From Selaginella tamariscina (taxonomy: Eukaryota; Streptophyta; Lycopodiopsida; Selaginellales; Selaginellaceae), in the NCBI GenBank assembly GCA_003024785.1, contig PUQB01000556.1, positions 1-64,000 on the forward strand: DNA of 64,000 bases. Reading direction: 5' to 3'. The notes under the pieces were generated by a model. The model was not told the DNA's origin. It made no database searches and saw nothing but the letters and a program-made list of their open reading frames with translations. The first letter of the stretch is position 1, and every line of letters begins with the position of its first letter. Shown here one piece after another: positions 24,705 through 37,937 of this stretch. The position numbers and the translations under genes were made by a program.

Positions 24705-27380
24705 CAACACACACTATAATGCATTTACACACAAGTTGTATCGATATGCCATTGATGAATCTAAATAATATGTCGCTTGAAATATTATAGATAAAGTTCA
24801 TATCAATAATTGGATACAGTTATTTAATTAATTTACGACAAAGGTAATTACAATAAAGATATTAGGAGTGACTTTACAATACACATGGTAAAAAGGGTCA
24901 CATGACACCAACATAAATGTTAGTAAGACTTTGTTTTGTTAACGATTACATGTTACAACTAAACAATTATTAATTAAAAGAATATGTTTAGATGTATATA
25001 TTTGAAATTCATAAGATTATCATTTGTTTAAATGTACATATAACATGTTTAAAGCATAGGTGGAGAATAAGAATACTACATATTTATAGATATTATACAT
25101 ATTTGTATATTTGTATTAAAAGTTTAAATGATGTTAACAACTTTAAAACAATCTTTAACATATATACTGCATCACTAGTATTTAAGCAACATATTCTCGT
25201 TTTTAACACATAGGATATTACTAAGACATTTTCATTTTTATATATTTAAAATTCATAAAAAAATTAAACAATATCCAAAGCTAAGGCTAAATCAATTATC
25301 TTTAATGTGTACTTAAACATAAAATATTAATAAAATCTTTTTATGATTAAATGAAGTCGAAACTTGGGTTATCTTACTTAATTGTTCAACGTTAGGTTCA
25401 ATTCATGACACACATGAAATGTATAAGTATATAATAAATCACAAATTTGCTAAGTTGTCCCCTCTTTTTAAATGGTCACTTGTTACTGTTTATTGTAAGT
25501 ATAATTTTTAGAAAAATACAAATAATGAAGCATTACTCATAAGAAACAACTTTAATATATCATTAAAACTAAAATTTAAGCTCATTTAACCAAGGATATT
25601 AATAAAGATTTATTCAATTAATATGTATTCCTAATATATTTATTATTGTTACTTTATTATTTTAAATATAAATATTATTTTTTTTATTCATTAACTTTAT
25701 TAAAAATGAAATTTTGATTAAAATAGAATTTAAACCACTCAATTAATATTATATTGAAAGATATACTTCATTATAGATAACTTCGCTTAAACATACAATA
25801 TTATTAAAATATGAGTTATATATGATTGGTCTAGCTTTAATGATTAAAACAATTCATATTTTTAATAAATATTACTTTAAAGCATATTAATAACACTTTA
25901 GTCATAAATTTTTAGTTATTATAAAGATGTTATAAACATGCATAATAAAGTAAACACATGTATATCCATATAATAACGAAGCATTTGTTGCAACTTTAAT
26001 ATATAATTTAAATTAAAATTAAAATCAACAAGCAATAAGCCTCCTAATAATTTAATTTTTATAATTAAGATATGAATACTTTATTATTGGTATTCAAGCT
26101 CATCATTTTAATTATAAGATATTAATAAGATATTTTAAGTTTTATTATTAATATTTCTTAAATAAAGTTAAAATTAAAGCAAAATCTCAATTAAAATATA
26201 TCCTCAATATACATGGTAACTTAAAGATATGATATTATTAAATACAAACTTATATACTTTATAAACAAATATTGGGACTCATAACTTTAATAGAGAATAC
26301 TTTGTGGAAAGGTTCTTATTCTTATTAATATTGCTTTAAAGCATATTAACACATGAATAAAGTCATTGATTTTCTGACAAAAGGTTCATCTACTAAGGAA
26401 TTTTTTACTTTATATATATACATAATATTTCCTTAGTTGACACAATGATGTCAAGTTTTGTCATCCTTAGACATTATAATTCTGAACATTTAATTCTTTT
26501 TTAATGCACACCTTGATTATTAACAATTGAAAGCTATTGATATTAATAAGTATTACCGAAAGCCCAAACTCATAGCCCTACAATCCTTGTTCACCTTCAA
26601 AATGTGGAGATCACTGCATTGTATCACAATCTAATTATTTAAGTGACCATGTATGTAAGGATAATAGCGTAATAATTGAGTTTCTTATATAATGCTAAGG
26701 ATAATAACTTAATAATCCAAGCTTTTTATATAATGCTGAACCATACAAGAATTAATTTAGCTTAAATTGTCAATAGAACATAAATTAATGTTTATATTTT
26801 TTTTAAAGATTAAACAAAATTAAAGGTTGAAATAAGATCTAAATCATTTAACTTCAAAATATACTTAAACATTATATGTAGAAAAGTATATATATTCATA
26901 TTAATGGTGAGGGACTTGTTCATGTATAATTTAACTTAATAAGAGTTAAACCATCCAATTAAAACATATCCCTAAAATATATAATAAGCCTCTTAATAAT
27001 TTCTATATAATATCAAAATTTATCATATTTTTAATATATATATTTATTAATATTTTCCCTTAAATATAGGATATTACTAAGATATCTTAACTTAGATTTT
27101 AAATTTAAATAACACTTTTTCAATGATTGTTGATCTTATGGCAAATATCAATTATGGTTCTTGACTTTTTTGAGGTGAGTGAGAATTAAACATCTTTCTT
27201 GATTATGTTGATCTCATGCCCCAACAATGAAGTTTTTGAGAAGGGGTGACCATCATGATGACAATCGTAATGAACCACTCAAGGAATGAAGAAGTTGATG
27301 CATGTGCAGAAGCTATCCTCTTTAAAAAAACCAAGTTACCAAAGCCTAAGGTTGCCACACCTATAAAGGAAGTGCACATT
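24705..27380. other. AT-rich intergenic DNA, no genes seen
   Basis: Very A/T-rich with many short imperfect repeats and no coding signal. 27246-27581 contains a 111-residue plus frame, but its second half is LTR sequence, so I do not call it a gene. The last ~20 bases contain 'aaaggaagtg', a polypurine-tract-like start to the LTR that follows. Confidence 0.5.
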
Positions 27381-29016
27381 TGTCATAGTTTTACTATGAG
27401 TCAACCTTTTACTTTGAAGGTTGACTGTTGTTACCTATTGGATTATGTGATAATAGAAGAAATAGGCTCACTTAGTGCACTTGGGTATCTAATGATGATC
27501 CGACTGGGTGTCATTAGGTATTTACAAAAAACTTTGGGCAAAGCTAGCACTTCCATATGGAAAACTCTCCCTCGATTTTAACATTCCAATTTAGGCTTAT
27601 TGGTTAATGTAAATGAGTTCAACATGTTAAATAGTTAGGAACACCCCTAAGATTGACCTAACCCTAGGGTTTCCCTAACCCACGCTCCCACCCCCTGGGT
27701 AGGGTTTAGGGTAGGAGTTAGGTTAAACGTAAGCTTGAAGGGGCTGGAATTCTATGCCAGCCCACTTACACATATATGAAAACGGGGGAGGGGGGGGGAG
27801 AGGGGGCTCCGTCACATAAATTAGGTAGAGTATGTAGTAGGAGAGTAGCTAGGTTCATGATTGAGTTCGTTACGCTTCTACTAGTGTAAGCTTTAGCTTG
27901 TGTCGTTAAGGCACAACTGCCGTAACTTCTAGACAATAGGGTACGTCCCACCTTTGGGGTAGCCTACCTTTAACGTTGGCGAATCCATGACTGAAAGGTC
28001 TTGTCGGAATGCACGTTCCAAGGGATTAGAGGTTGAGGCATGTTTTTAACCTCCTCTTTTACTTCAAGCTAGGTGTAGCACTCATAGCTAAGCAAGACAC
28101 ATATGTGTCATTATCCAATTGTGTGCATGGAATCTTGGCTGACAAGTTCTCATTACTTAGTTCCTGAGGGTTCATTGAGGGGTTCTAAAGTTGGCACTTA
28201 TGAGCCACGTTCATGGTACTTGGTGTATCTTTTGAATTTAAGAGGCTATGGCATGATAGCCCACATCATGGGAGGCATTGTCACATGAAGATGTGACACT
28301 AGGCTAAATGACTCACAATACAACGCTCGAGGCACGCCCTTTGGGATTGTGTCATGGGGTTGTCGCCAAGGGGTTGAATACTCTAGCAAACATGCAGGCT
28401 TGTGCTCGCACTAGGGTGTTAAGCCTTGGACATCCACTTAAGGGAGGTTAGGTCTCGTAATTAAGTCTGTTTTGGCACACTTGGCTAGGGGGTGTTTCTC
28501 CTTGGAATCCAAGGGTTGAATAGCCTAAGCTTGTTAGTAGGAGCTCTTTTGTGAAACACTCGCAAGGTCATGTACTTACGGTTATCCAAACTTAGCATTA
28601 GAGAGTTTGCTTAACCAAACACTCGTGTCCACCTACATGTTCCACTGAGTACTAGCCCTAAGTCTAGGGTATGACTTGGCCACTCAAACCCTCAAGGGTT
28701 AGTTGTGGTTCAGGGTACCCCTTGTCGCCCTATAGAAGTTGTACTCTCATATGAGGGTGATTCCTTAAGGAGTAAATAACGATGCCTTGACTCTGTCACG
28801 GGGGTATGTGTAAGGCACATCTCCTTGATGAGGTTAGGGCATGAGCCTGTCTAGGTTTATCAAGACAGGATCTTAAAGTCTACTTGGGTTATCCTCTAGG
28901 GTTTGGGGATAGTCATTCTAGGAGATGGCATTGCTCACATAGGGTGATGACGCCGGATGACTACTTAACAACCACATGTTACCACATGTTGTCCCTTCGG
29001 GTTAAACTTTAACAAC
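27381..29016 (+). mobile_element. Long LTR, copy 2, plus orientation
   Basis: It starts 'tgtcatagttttactatga' and ends near 'ctttaacaaca'. It is colinear with copies 1 and 3 over its full length, about 1.64 kb. A purine-rich 'aaaggaagtg' lies just upstream, as expected for a 3' LTR, but no intact internal region precedes it. The G-rich run of the family is at about 27783-27805. Confidence 0.75.
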
Positions 29017-29819
29017 ATTGACTTCAAACTCATGTGGTTGAAGCCCCTCAACAAAACAATTATGGAGGACATGCGAGTGCTAACAAATTTGGTACTCAAT
29101 AACAAGTTGCAAATTAACATGAGCACACCCATGTCTTTGTTTTTGTTAAGCTAAAATTTTCTACAACTAGAATCATATAGTGGTCACCACTGTCCACCTG
29201 TAATAAGGGAAGAATAGATAAGAAAGTAAGATAGAAATCAAACTTCAAAACATTAGAAGAGAGTAAGGATGGTACTGGCAAATGCAAATGCTTCTCCATG
29301 TAATTGCAATACTTTGAACTGTGGTACATATGCCTTAATTGCCTAATCAACCAAGTGTTCCTTTTGTTCGTCCAATCACTTGTGCACAAAAGTGTCAAAA
29401 TACGGCTCGAGCTATTGCCACTATATCCATTCTTAAATGTTTGTGATCAAAGTGGGATGGTCAAGCCACATGGTATAGAACCAGGGAAACTTTTGTGGCG
29501 GGTCCGAATTGCGATTTCGGTTGTGGCTTTGTGGATGATTTACTCCTAGCGTTGGTGCAATAATCCATCCTTTCGGTCTATTGGTGATCTATGAATAATG
29601 GAGATTAAGATCGCATGACCCAATTGGACACCATGGGAAGAGGAAAGCCTCCTATAGACATGCCTATTTGCACTGAATGCTTGGAAGAAGAAGAAAAAGA
29701 AGGAAATTCTGAATTTGGATGTGTAGTTCTCTTATTTCATGGTTCGTATCTTCATCATCTATATTGTCTTTCAATTTGCTTGTTGTGTATTCCCATATCT
29801 GATTAGCATTGGTTATGAC
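29017..29819. other. Unassigned, probably 3' part of the decayed gypsy element
   Basis: No recognisable domains. It lies downstream (minus sense) of the integrase remnant and directly after LTR copy 2. Small open frames on both strands are unrelated to families I know. Confidence 0.35.
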
Positions 29820-30860
29820 TAAGACTCAGGTGGTGTCATCCATTATGGTGTTGTTGGATCAAATATTTATAATAATATATGGTTCATACCACTTGGATTT
29901 GAACTTATGCCCTATGGGTCTTCGGGTAATGTCATACCAATTCACTCACTCAAAATATGGGTCATTGTTGTACTCTTTTGAGACAATTGTTCCATGCCTT
30001 AATTTGTGCTTGAATAGCTTGGATGTTGAACACAACATGTTGCCTTTTCTCATTGAGTCTTTCCAATTGTAGTAGTCTTTGTTTCACTTGTTTCATTTTC
30101 CCAATATCATATTCCAATAATGACATGCATAGTGATGGTATGATAAACTCAATGGGTGTAATCGCCTCCAGCCCATATGTTAGTTGAAAAGGGGTCAATT
30201 TTGTGGCGACCTTGTACATAGTACAGTATGCCCATAATGTTAAAGGTAGTTTCTCGTCCCAATTCTTATGATTTGTGTTGATTATTTTAGTTAATACGGT
30301 CTTCAATATTTTGTTGGTAAATTCAGTTTGTTCATTTTCTTGTGGATAGTACACTATAGATACATAGTGTTTCATTAGATATTCTGCACACAATACCTTG
30401 ATGTTTTTATATATAAATTTTGCAACTTGTGTTGCTCGACAATTGCATAGTGCAATAGCTTTCACCTATTTGGTAATGTAATCTGTCAATACCAAAAATG
30501 TATTGATTTCTTTTGCTGCTCTTAGGATTAATTAGTCCCATGAAATCCATTTCCCTCTTCATAAATGGTCTTAATGGTGTGTGGATTCACGTCTTTGTTA
30601 GATTGCTGCTCTTAGGATTAATTAGTCCCATGAAATCTGAAAACTCTTCTTGCATCTTGATTCCATGCGAACAACTGTCCTTTCCTCAGTACATGGTTAA
30701 TTGGCTTTTTTATTGTTGCATAATTTTTGATAAATTGTCAGTGATATCCTATCTTGCCAAGTAGCCATTGTATTCCGCTCAGGTCTGTAGGTGCTTCCAT
30801 GGTCTATACTACCTTCACTTTATCCTAATCCATCATTATCCTTGGTCATCAGGGACTCCA
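29820..30860 (-). pseudogene. Ty3/gypsy pol fragment (RT end fused to integrase core)
   Basis: In minus order: near 30810-30640 the end of reverse transcriptase with 'GIQWLLGKIGY', 'QFIKNYATIKKPINHVL' and 'FAWNQDARR'; then integrase with 'EMDFMGL', 'FLVLTDYITK', 'YYPQENEQTEFTNKILKT', 'ALWAYCTMYKVATKLTPFQL' and 'YGLEAITPIEF' (29962-30465 open); then a post-core 'GHKFKSKWYEPY' near 29890. RNase H and the integrase zinc finger are missing, so there is an internal deletion. Stops include a Trp-to-TAG in the integrase start. A 33-bp segment is duplicated at 30515 and 30604. The element is dead. Confidence 0.85.
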
Positions 30861-31100
30861 CATGTCATATGTGGGTGACTTATGTAGCTTGAATAGTTGC
30901 CAGGACGTTGTTGCCAACGGCCAATCTCAGGGTTCTAAGCCGGGGGTCTAGCCTTTGCCTTTGGGATATATAGGGAGGTGCAGTGGTGGCCTCTACTCAT
31001 ATGCCATGAGGGTCTGTTTATCGATGGATTGGAGCTCCCTTCTAGCAGGGTTGTTGCCTCCTTTGCGGACAAGGAGAGGGAGAAGGGAGATCTGGCGAGG

Positions 31101-32714
31101 TGATAATTATCAGAGTTTTAACCCAAAGGGCCAACACGTGGCAACACGTGGCTGCCAAGTGGCCATTCGCGTCATCACCCTATGTGAGCAATGCTAAGTC
31201 TTCCAAGATAACCCTAAGAGTCTGACTCAAGGGCCCAATTAGGCAAAAGACTTGGAGTCCTACCCTAAGTCCCCTAGAATGACCATCCCCTAAACCCTAG
31301 AGGATAACCCGAGTAGACTTTAGGATCCTCTCCCAGTAGACCTAGACATGCTCATGCCCTAACCTCATAAAGGAGATGTGTCTCACACATACCCTTGTCA
31401 CAGAGCTAAGGCATCGTCACTTACCCCTTGAGGAATCACCCTCATCCGGGAGTACAACCCCTTTAGGGCGACAAGGGGTACCTTGAACCACGACTAACCC
31501 CTAAGGGTTTGGGTGGCCATGTCATACCCTAGACCTAGGGCTAGTACTTAATGAGGACACGAGTGTGCACTGTAAGCGGACACGAGTGTTCTATTAAGTA
31601 AACTCCTAAGGCTAGGTTTGGAAAATCCTAAGTACATGACCTTGCGAATGCTTCACGAAAAGGCTCTTGCTAATAAGCTTAGGTTATTCAACCCCTGGAT
31701 TCCAAGGAGGACACTCTCCTAGCCAAGTGTGCCTAAGCACACCTGGTTACGAGACCTAACCTCCCTTGAGCAAATGCCCAAGATTAGCACCTTAGTCGGC
31801 ACAAGCATGTCTGTTTGTTAGAGTATCTCCATGTGACACTGCCTTCCCCAATGTGGGCTATCATGCCATAGCCCTTAGATTCGAGAGTTGCACCAAGTGC
31901 CACAAACGTGGCTCCTAAATGCCAACTCTAGCCCCTCAATTATCCCTCAAGACCCGTAAGGAAACCCTGTCAATCAAGAACCCACAACCACAGTTGGACA
32001 AGGACACGAACGTGTCCTGGTTAGCTGTGAGTGTTGCTCCTAACTTGACGTGGAGGAGGAGGCTAGAGACAAGCCTCAACCTCTGCTTCTTGGAATGTGC
32101 ATCCCGACAAGACCTCCTAGGTATGGATTCGCCAACGTTAAGGGTAAGCTACCCCAAAGGTGGGACGTACCCCTGTCGTCTGGAAGTTAGGGCGGCACAA
32201 CAGAGGGTTGTGCCTTGACGACACAAGCTAAAGCTTGCACCGGGAGAAGAGTAACGAGCTCAGTCATGAACCCAAGAACCCTCACTCCTTACATACTCTA
32301 CCTTATTTATGTGACGGAGCCCCCCTCCCTCTTTTCCTGTATGGGTAAGTGGGCTGCTAGCCCCTTATTAAATTAATGAGAGTGTTTAACTTAGCCTAAC
32401 TCTAACCCTAAAACCCTACCCAAGGGGTGGGGGTTTTTAGGGCGTGGGTTAGGTAACCCTAGGGGTGTTCCTAACCCTATTTAACATGCCAAACTCATCT
32501 TATTAGGACGTCAAAATCGGGGGTGGGTTTTCTAAAAGGTAAGTGCTACCTTCGCTTGCGACATCTAAAGATAGCCGGCTGGACTACCCATAAACACCTA
32601 AGTGCACTAAGCGGGGCTGTTTTTCACTACATCTAGGGTCCATCAACATAGTACAGTAAGTAACAACAGTCAACGTCCAAAGTAAAGGGTCGAGTCATAG
32701 TAAAAACTATGACA
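31101..32714 (-). mobile_element. Long LTR, copy 3, minus orientation
   Basis: In minus sense it starts 'tgtcatagtttttactatga' and ends 'ctctgataattatca', giving TG...CA ends and a length of 1,614 bp. Just outside the start (minus sense) is 'aaaggcgggagtg', a good polypurine tract, so this is most likely the 3' LTR of an element whose internal region lies at 32715 and above. The telomere-like 'taaccctaaaaccctac' around 32400 is part of the LTR in all copies. Confidence 0.8.
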
Positions 32715-35700
32715 CACTCCCGCCTTTGAAAATGTCAACGTCCTCTTGACGTCCAACTCCAAGACTAGATAATGTTAGAAAAAATTAACCAAAACTAACA
32801 TATCACTCTATGTGGAGTCAGCCAAAAGTTCACATAAGTTTTATTACCCCCCTTGCATTACGCGAAACCAAGTACTTCAGAACCGTCGTTCACTGAGTCG
32901 TAAACCCAGCTGCCGGAGGCACCACCTGCGACATGAAGTCACTTGGAGACCTTTTGCACGTCTGCAAAGTCTGTCACCCGACACACAACACTGGTTAATT
33001 TCTTTACTTAACTAGAATTTATATTGGAGGCCTCTAGTTAGTGTTGTTGCCGGCCCCTTGGTTAATAAGAAATAAAGACTTGCTTTATTCCTTAATATCA
33101 AACGCTATTGACAACCTTGTCTTAGCACACAACAAGCACTTTGACGTCCATCTCAAGTGCTTAACCAAACGCCTTCACGTTTCTCCAATTGTTCCACATT
33201 TCCACATGTCATGGTATTATAGCCTCACTTTTCTGTATCCCTCGGTGTTTCTCATTACCCCTTTACATAAGGGTCTGCTACTATACCTATCCCTTGTTAG
33301 TATATAGTTACGTCAGACTAGGTATGAGACTTTATCGAATCAAGCTCTTTTCCGATACTAGAGTACTATTCCCAAAACCCTGTTCTTTGTAGACATGTCA
33401 ATCTGGCCAGAGGCGATCACAGAGGCGCATGGCTGTACACATGTATACAACAAGGTCATACCAATCTGCCAAATGCCATCCACTTGGTGTGTCATTAACA
33501 TAATTTATTCCTAATAGGAACCAAATTGAGTCAAATCTACAACCAAGTGTGATAGCTCTACCATTCCTTTCGCAACCTAGCTTGTACTCTTTCATAACAC
33601 CGACCAGTTCAGGGACCAGATAAGCTAACATACCTTTCTTACAGACTTGTGTGGAAACCAGGAAATTCAACCCATCTCTAGCGCCTCAATCGATGACCTT
33701 AGATAACACGTCCCTTAATTGTCACTTTCATTGTACTCATTCCCCAAAGAGCACATCATACTAGATGCCGTTCAATACTTCCAACTCTTTATCTCACTAA
33801 GTTTAAAAATACCAAATTTCAAAACTTAAGTTTCCATGATAAAGTCTCTCTAAACTCAGAATACTACACGCCTTGTAACATTATATTTATTTCCAACTCT
33901 TAAACTGATTTCATAAATGTTTCTCAACACTATACCGAAGTATAGCATTTCATTAATTCGAGCAATTAATGTTTTGACAAACATCTTTTTAAACTAATCC
34001 TTATTCTATAACAATTGCAATTTCGGTATTGATACTTTCGAATGGATAATGATCATTTCAATGTTCAAATCCTAAGTTTACCAACTAGCTATATATACTA
34101 GCAGATATAAACTTACAATCATATCAATTTATCAAAATGCTACAACTATTAATATAGACATGATTTTAGTTTGCATGAACCGAACTTCAGTTTTAAGATG
34201 GAATTATAATGTTATAACAGTATTCTGAGGAACTTGTTTAGAGACTAAGAGGAATCATGAACTAGTATCTGGTTCATTTAACTGATTTAGTAAGATATCA
34301 ACTTCCGCATAAATATTATCATAACACTAAAGTGTTATATCAATTTCATGTTTCAGTCATACCTTATAATTCAATAGATTTTCTTAAACATGAATAAAAT
34401 ATCTAGTTCAGTACATCGAACTAAGATACATTATTCACTCTAGACACTTAACAATCATCAACACACCACATTGCTCCTCAAGCAATGTATTAAGAAACTC
34501 TTCATTTCTCAACTAACTTGAAAACACGTTTCAAGTTATTACACTAAGGTACTGCCTTACCAAAGTGTCAAACTCAAATCCGCTTGAGTCTTATACTTTC
34601 ATGATCTATGGCCACCTCATGTGATCATAACCAAGTCTTAATATTGAGCTCTCCAAACTTAATATTCAAGAGATACCATACTACTTTGACAAGTCATATA
34701 TAATCAATTTTAAAAGACTGTCATAAATGCTTTCAAAGTTATAAGATATGAATATCTCAATGAATGAGGTGATTAGGAAACCTCATATTTTCGTACCATA
34801 TATTGAACCATTGTTAGGGAATTATATCACAATCATCAGAAGGGAGACCATCTTCTTGAACTAATCTAACCACTGGATATCTCACTTTCAAGGATTTTGA
34901 CCCAGACTCAAGGAGAGCACCATCAAACTTTGAGATAGAACCGATAACTAACCCAAGGAATACAATCAAACCTTGAGTTAAGAATAAATCTATTTTTTGA
35001 TATTCCAAAGAACTGAAGATACTTACTTTATTAGTTCTCGGAGTGCCCACATTTGCAACCATGATCCAAAGTCAAGAAACCGTCTTTTTGAACAATCGTA
35101 TTCAACTCAAAAATGATATTGATATTGAAAACCAATACCAACTTCTAATTCTTATCGAATACATACTATCTTAAGGAGGTACATGCACTTAAACCTCAAT
35201 GGAAACCTAACTGTTACTAACACATCGATATTCCCAACATAAGTTATCAAACTTAGCAAGTTTCCTTACTTAGTCGATAACCAAAGTGGAGAATCCCAAA
35301 TCATGCTCTTTTTAAATCAAGGAATCACCCTTGTTCAAGAGCCTATCCCACGTTGCAAACAATGTTACAAATTTTAAACTTTAAAGAGTTAACAATGAAA
35401 ATGCACAAGTGTGCGCCGAACGCCTTCACTATGCAAGTTCTCCATTACTCAATAAACTAAAAAAAATGTAAACGTATGCTTTCAACATTTTTGTTTCTTG
35501 TAGATCATGCTATCTACTCCGAAACTGTATTGATAAGAAAGCGGAATCCTTAAATTGTTATCCCAAATCTCTTCATGATCCCATATGAGATACACTTTAA
35601 ATGAGTTAGCAAAGTTAGCTAACTTAAATACAGAGTGCGCACTTACAACTAACTAAGGTTTCATGTTCAAATCAAGGGACTTGAATTTAGTAAACTATTC

Positions 35701-36470
35701 CACTTAATGTTACTTGTAGTTAGCGTCATCAAAGAACATCGGACAATACTTTGATTATATTGGATCTTCAAACCCACTACTTAACATATTTATCATATGT
35801 TAATATTCGACATTCCGTTGTATTACAAATTCAACACCATAATCTGCTTCTAGAGTTACACTCTCGGAAACATGTATTATAATGAGAGTTTATTTTACAT
35901 TTTATGTCAAAATGTAGTGTTCCCTCTTATGTTTGAATATGCCCCTTCTCCCAAAGTCAAAGACGCACATTTAACATAACCTTTCCCTGTTTAAACACTC
36001 TAGTTGGACTCAATATTGAATCTTGACCTAAGCCAAACATAGTCATGTTCTCAAATCATGTGTTATCCCCAGTCCAAACACCTTAAAGAAAAAGAAAAAT
36101 TTTCAATAATGTGTAGAATAGAATATCACAAGGCCCATCTCACAAGACTTAGTTTGTAAGCCAGAACAAACTAACATGCCACATCTTGTGGAAGTATATC
36201 GATGTAAAGTAACCTGAACATCCATAAGGTGAAGTAACCTGGCATATAACTTGGAAGTTGCCTTGTGTGCTACCGCCAACAATGGAGTTCATAACCCACA
36301 CCCACTTATGAAGTAGGTGTTCTCTAAAGAGTTATAAATTTTAGGACCAACTCTCCGCGCAGAATTCAAGACGTCTTTTAGAATTTATTTTGTCAAACTC
36401 AGACAAAACTCTCTAAACCATTTATCTATTCAGTCTGCAGTCTGCCAAGCAACAGAAAACTTTAGATGCA
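32715..36470. other. Probable decayed or non-coding internal region of the LTR element
   Basis: It adjoins the polypurine tract of LTR copy 3, so part of it should be element interior in minus sense. I found no gag, protease, RT or integrase motif on either strand. Minus open frames at 33670-33398 (90 residues) and 35062-34814 (82 residues) are unidentified. It may be a LARD-like non-coding interior or simply decayed DNA. Confidence 0.4.
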
Positions 36471-36511
36471 ACATTGTGCTTGACTAAATATTTCATTGTC
36501 AACAAGGAAAA

Positions 36512-36525
36512 CAACTCTCTCTCTT

Positions 36526-36586
<61 letters not shown>
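36512..36586. repeat. (CT)n(CA)n microsatellite
   Basis: Near-pure CT for about 48 bases, then about 13 CA units. Confidence 0.9.
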
Positions 36587-36589
<3 letters not shown>

Positions 36590-36669
36590 GAGAACTATGC
36601 ATAATTGCTCTTTACGTCATATCAGTTCAATCCATACAAACCATCTAGTGATTGCCATTCCAGAAATGT

Positions 36670-37191
36670 AAGTTCTCAATGTTGAGAAACACGTTGGTAC
36701 CTTGTCTGGTATTGGAGTCCACCTTCAAGACAATCTGACTATGGGGCTCTTCCACGGACTCCACGCTTACATCTGCTCTTTTTCCACAGCCTTCACTAAA
36801 CCATTAAGTATGAAATCCCCAGTTACTGTGTACAAGGGGTAATACCTACATGTTACAGCACTGAAATATCATGAGCTTAATCTAACCTTTGAAATTCCAG
36901 ATGGTGAAGGAGCATTTTGTCTGGGCCACATGACGAGACGTCCAACCTAAACAAAACAAAGCAGTGATGTGTGCGTGTGCGTGTGCGTGTGCGTGCGTGC
37001 GTGCGTGCGTGCGTGTGTGTGTGTGTGAGAGAGAAGAGAGATGTACCATTTGCGATCTGAAGAGGGATTGGAAACTTCCTTTTAAAGGGTATTTCACTCG
37101 GCTTTGTCCATGTTCTGGGAAGTTGGTGCCCGTGGCGGTATAATACGGTGATGTCATCCGTAGACTTGTACAGTAGCCCTGAATCAACTGG
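36670..37191 (-). pseudogene. Unidentified spliced gene fragment
   Basis: Two clean exon-like segments on minus: 37191-37047 after a 'tatag' acceptor and before 'gtacat', encoding 'GLLYKSTDDITVLYRHGHQL' and more; and 36946-36887 between 'tttag' and 'gttag', which continues in frame as 'GWTSRHVAQTKCSFTIWNFK'. A third open segment near 36790-36670 includes 'IVLKVDSNTRQGTNVFLNIE' but has frame breaks. I do not recognise the family. The intron between the first two is almost entirely TG/CG repeat. No start or end of a gene is visible, so I call it a fragment. Confidence 0.4.
36968..37036. repeat. (TGCG)n(TG)n(GA)n microsatellite within an intron
   Basis: Alternating TG and CG units pass into TG and then GA. 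It fills the intron between the two exon-like segments of the unidentified fragment. Confidence 0.85.
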
Positions 37192-37937
37192 CTATATAAA
37201 AAGCAAGAAGAGTTGACTTACGCCTCGTATGTGTATGCACATGTATGTGTGTGTGTGTATACACATATCAATACATGAAACATAATACATTGACAATAAA
37301 ACGTTAGAAAGAAAAGTTAATTAAATTTACTTTAGAAACTGTAGAAAAGAATATTCTAAACTACTTATTTATTAAATGTAATATTCCGTAAGGCATTACA
37401 CATTTTATAAAAAAATTGCATATTAAATATAAATTAAATAAAGTTTAAACTAATAATATGTAAATATAATATATAATGTAAATATAATATAATTTAATTA
37501 TTGAATATAATAATTTAATTATATCTCAAATTATTTATCCCTCTTATGAAGACGTTATTAATATTATATATCTTTAAACAAGGTACTGCATTCGTTTATT
37601 TAGCTATAGAATTAACATTTACACATCAAAATTATTAGTATATATATATACACTCAATATACCCTTGACTTTATTTAAAATGGAAATTTTAGTCCGTGCT
37701 TCTGGAAGGTGGCCAATAATACGTGTAAGACTTACACTAAAGCAAGACACTCAGGACAGAGGAAAGAAACAAGTTGGTCTTGGTTTGTCCACTGCAGATG
37801 TCGTTAAGAAGGGATAAAGCCTAATTGTATTAAGCTTAACTTAGCCCTTTAATTCATCTGTTGAGCAGAAAACACTCTCTCAACACTCGCCCGTTCTGCT
37901 CACAAAAGAAACCTGCTAACTGCTAAAATGAAAAATG

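Noticed and set aside
27246..27581. 111-residue plus frame
   Set aside because: Its second half is the start of LTR copy 2; the first half has no homology.
31919..32218. 99-residue plus frame
   Set aside because: It lies wholly inside LTR copy 3, antisense to the element, and is not kept open in copies 1 and 2.
32395..32430. Telomere-like CCCTAA words
   Set aside because: They occur as isolated, irregular words at the same place in every LTR copy, not as a tandem (CCCTAAA)n array.
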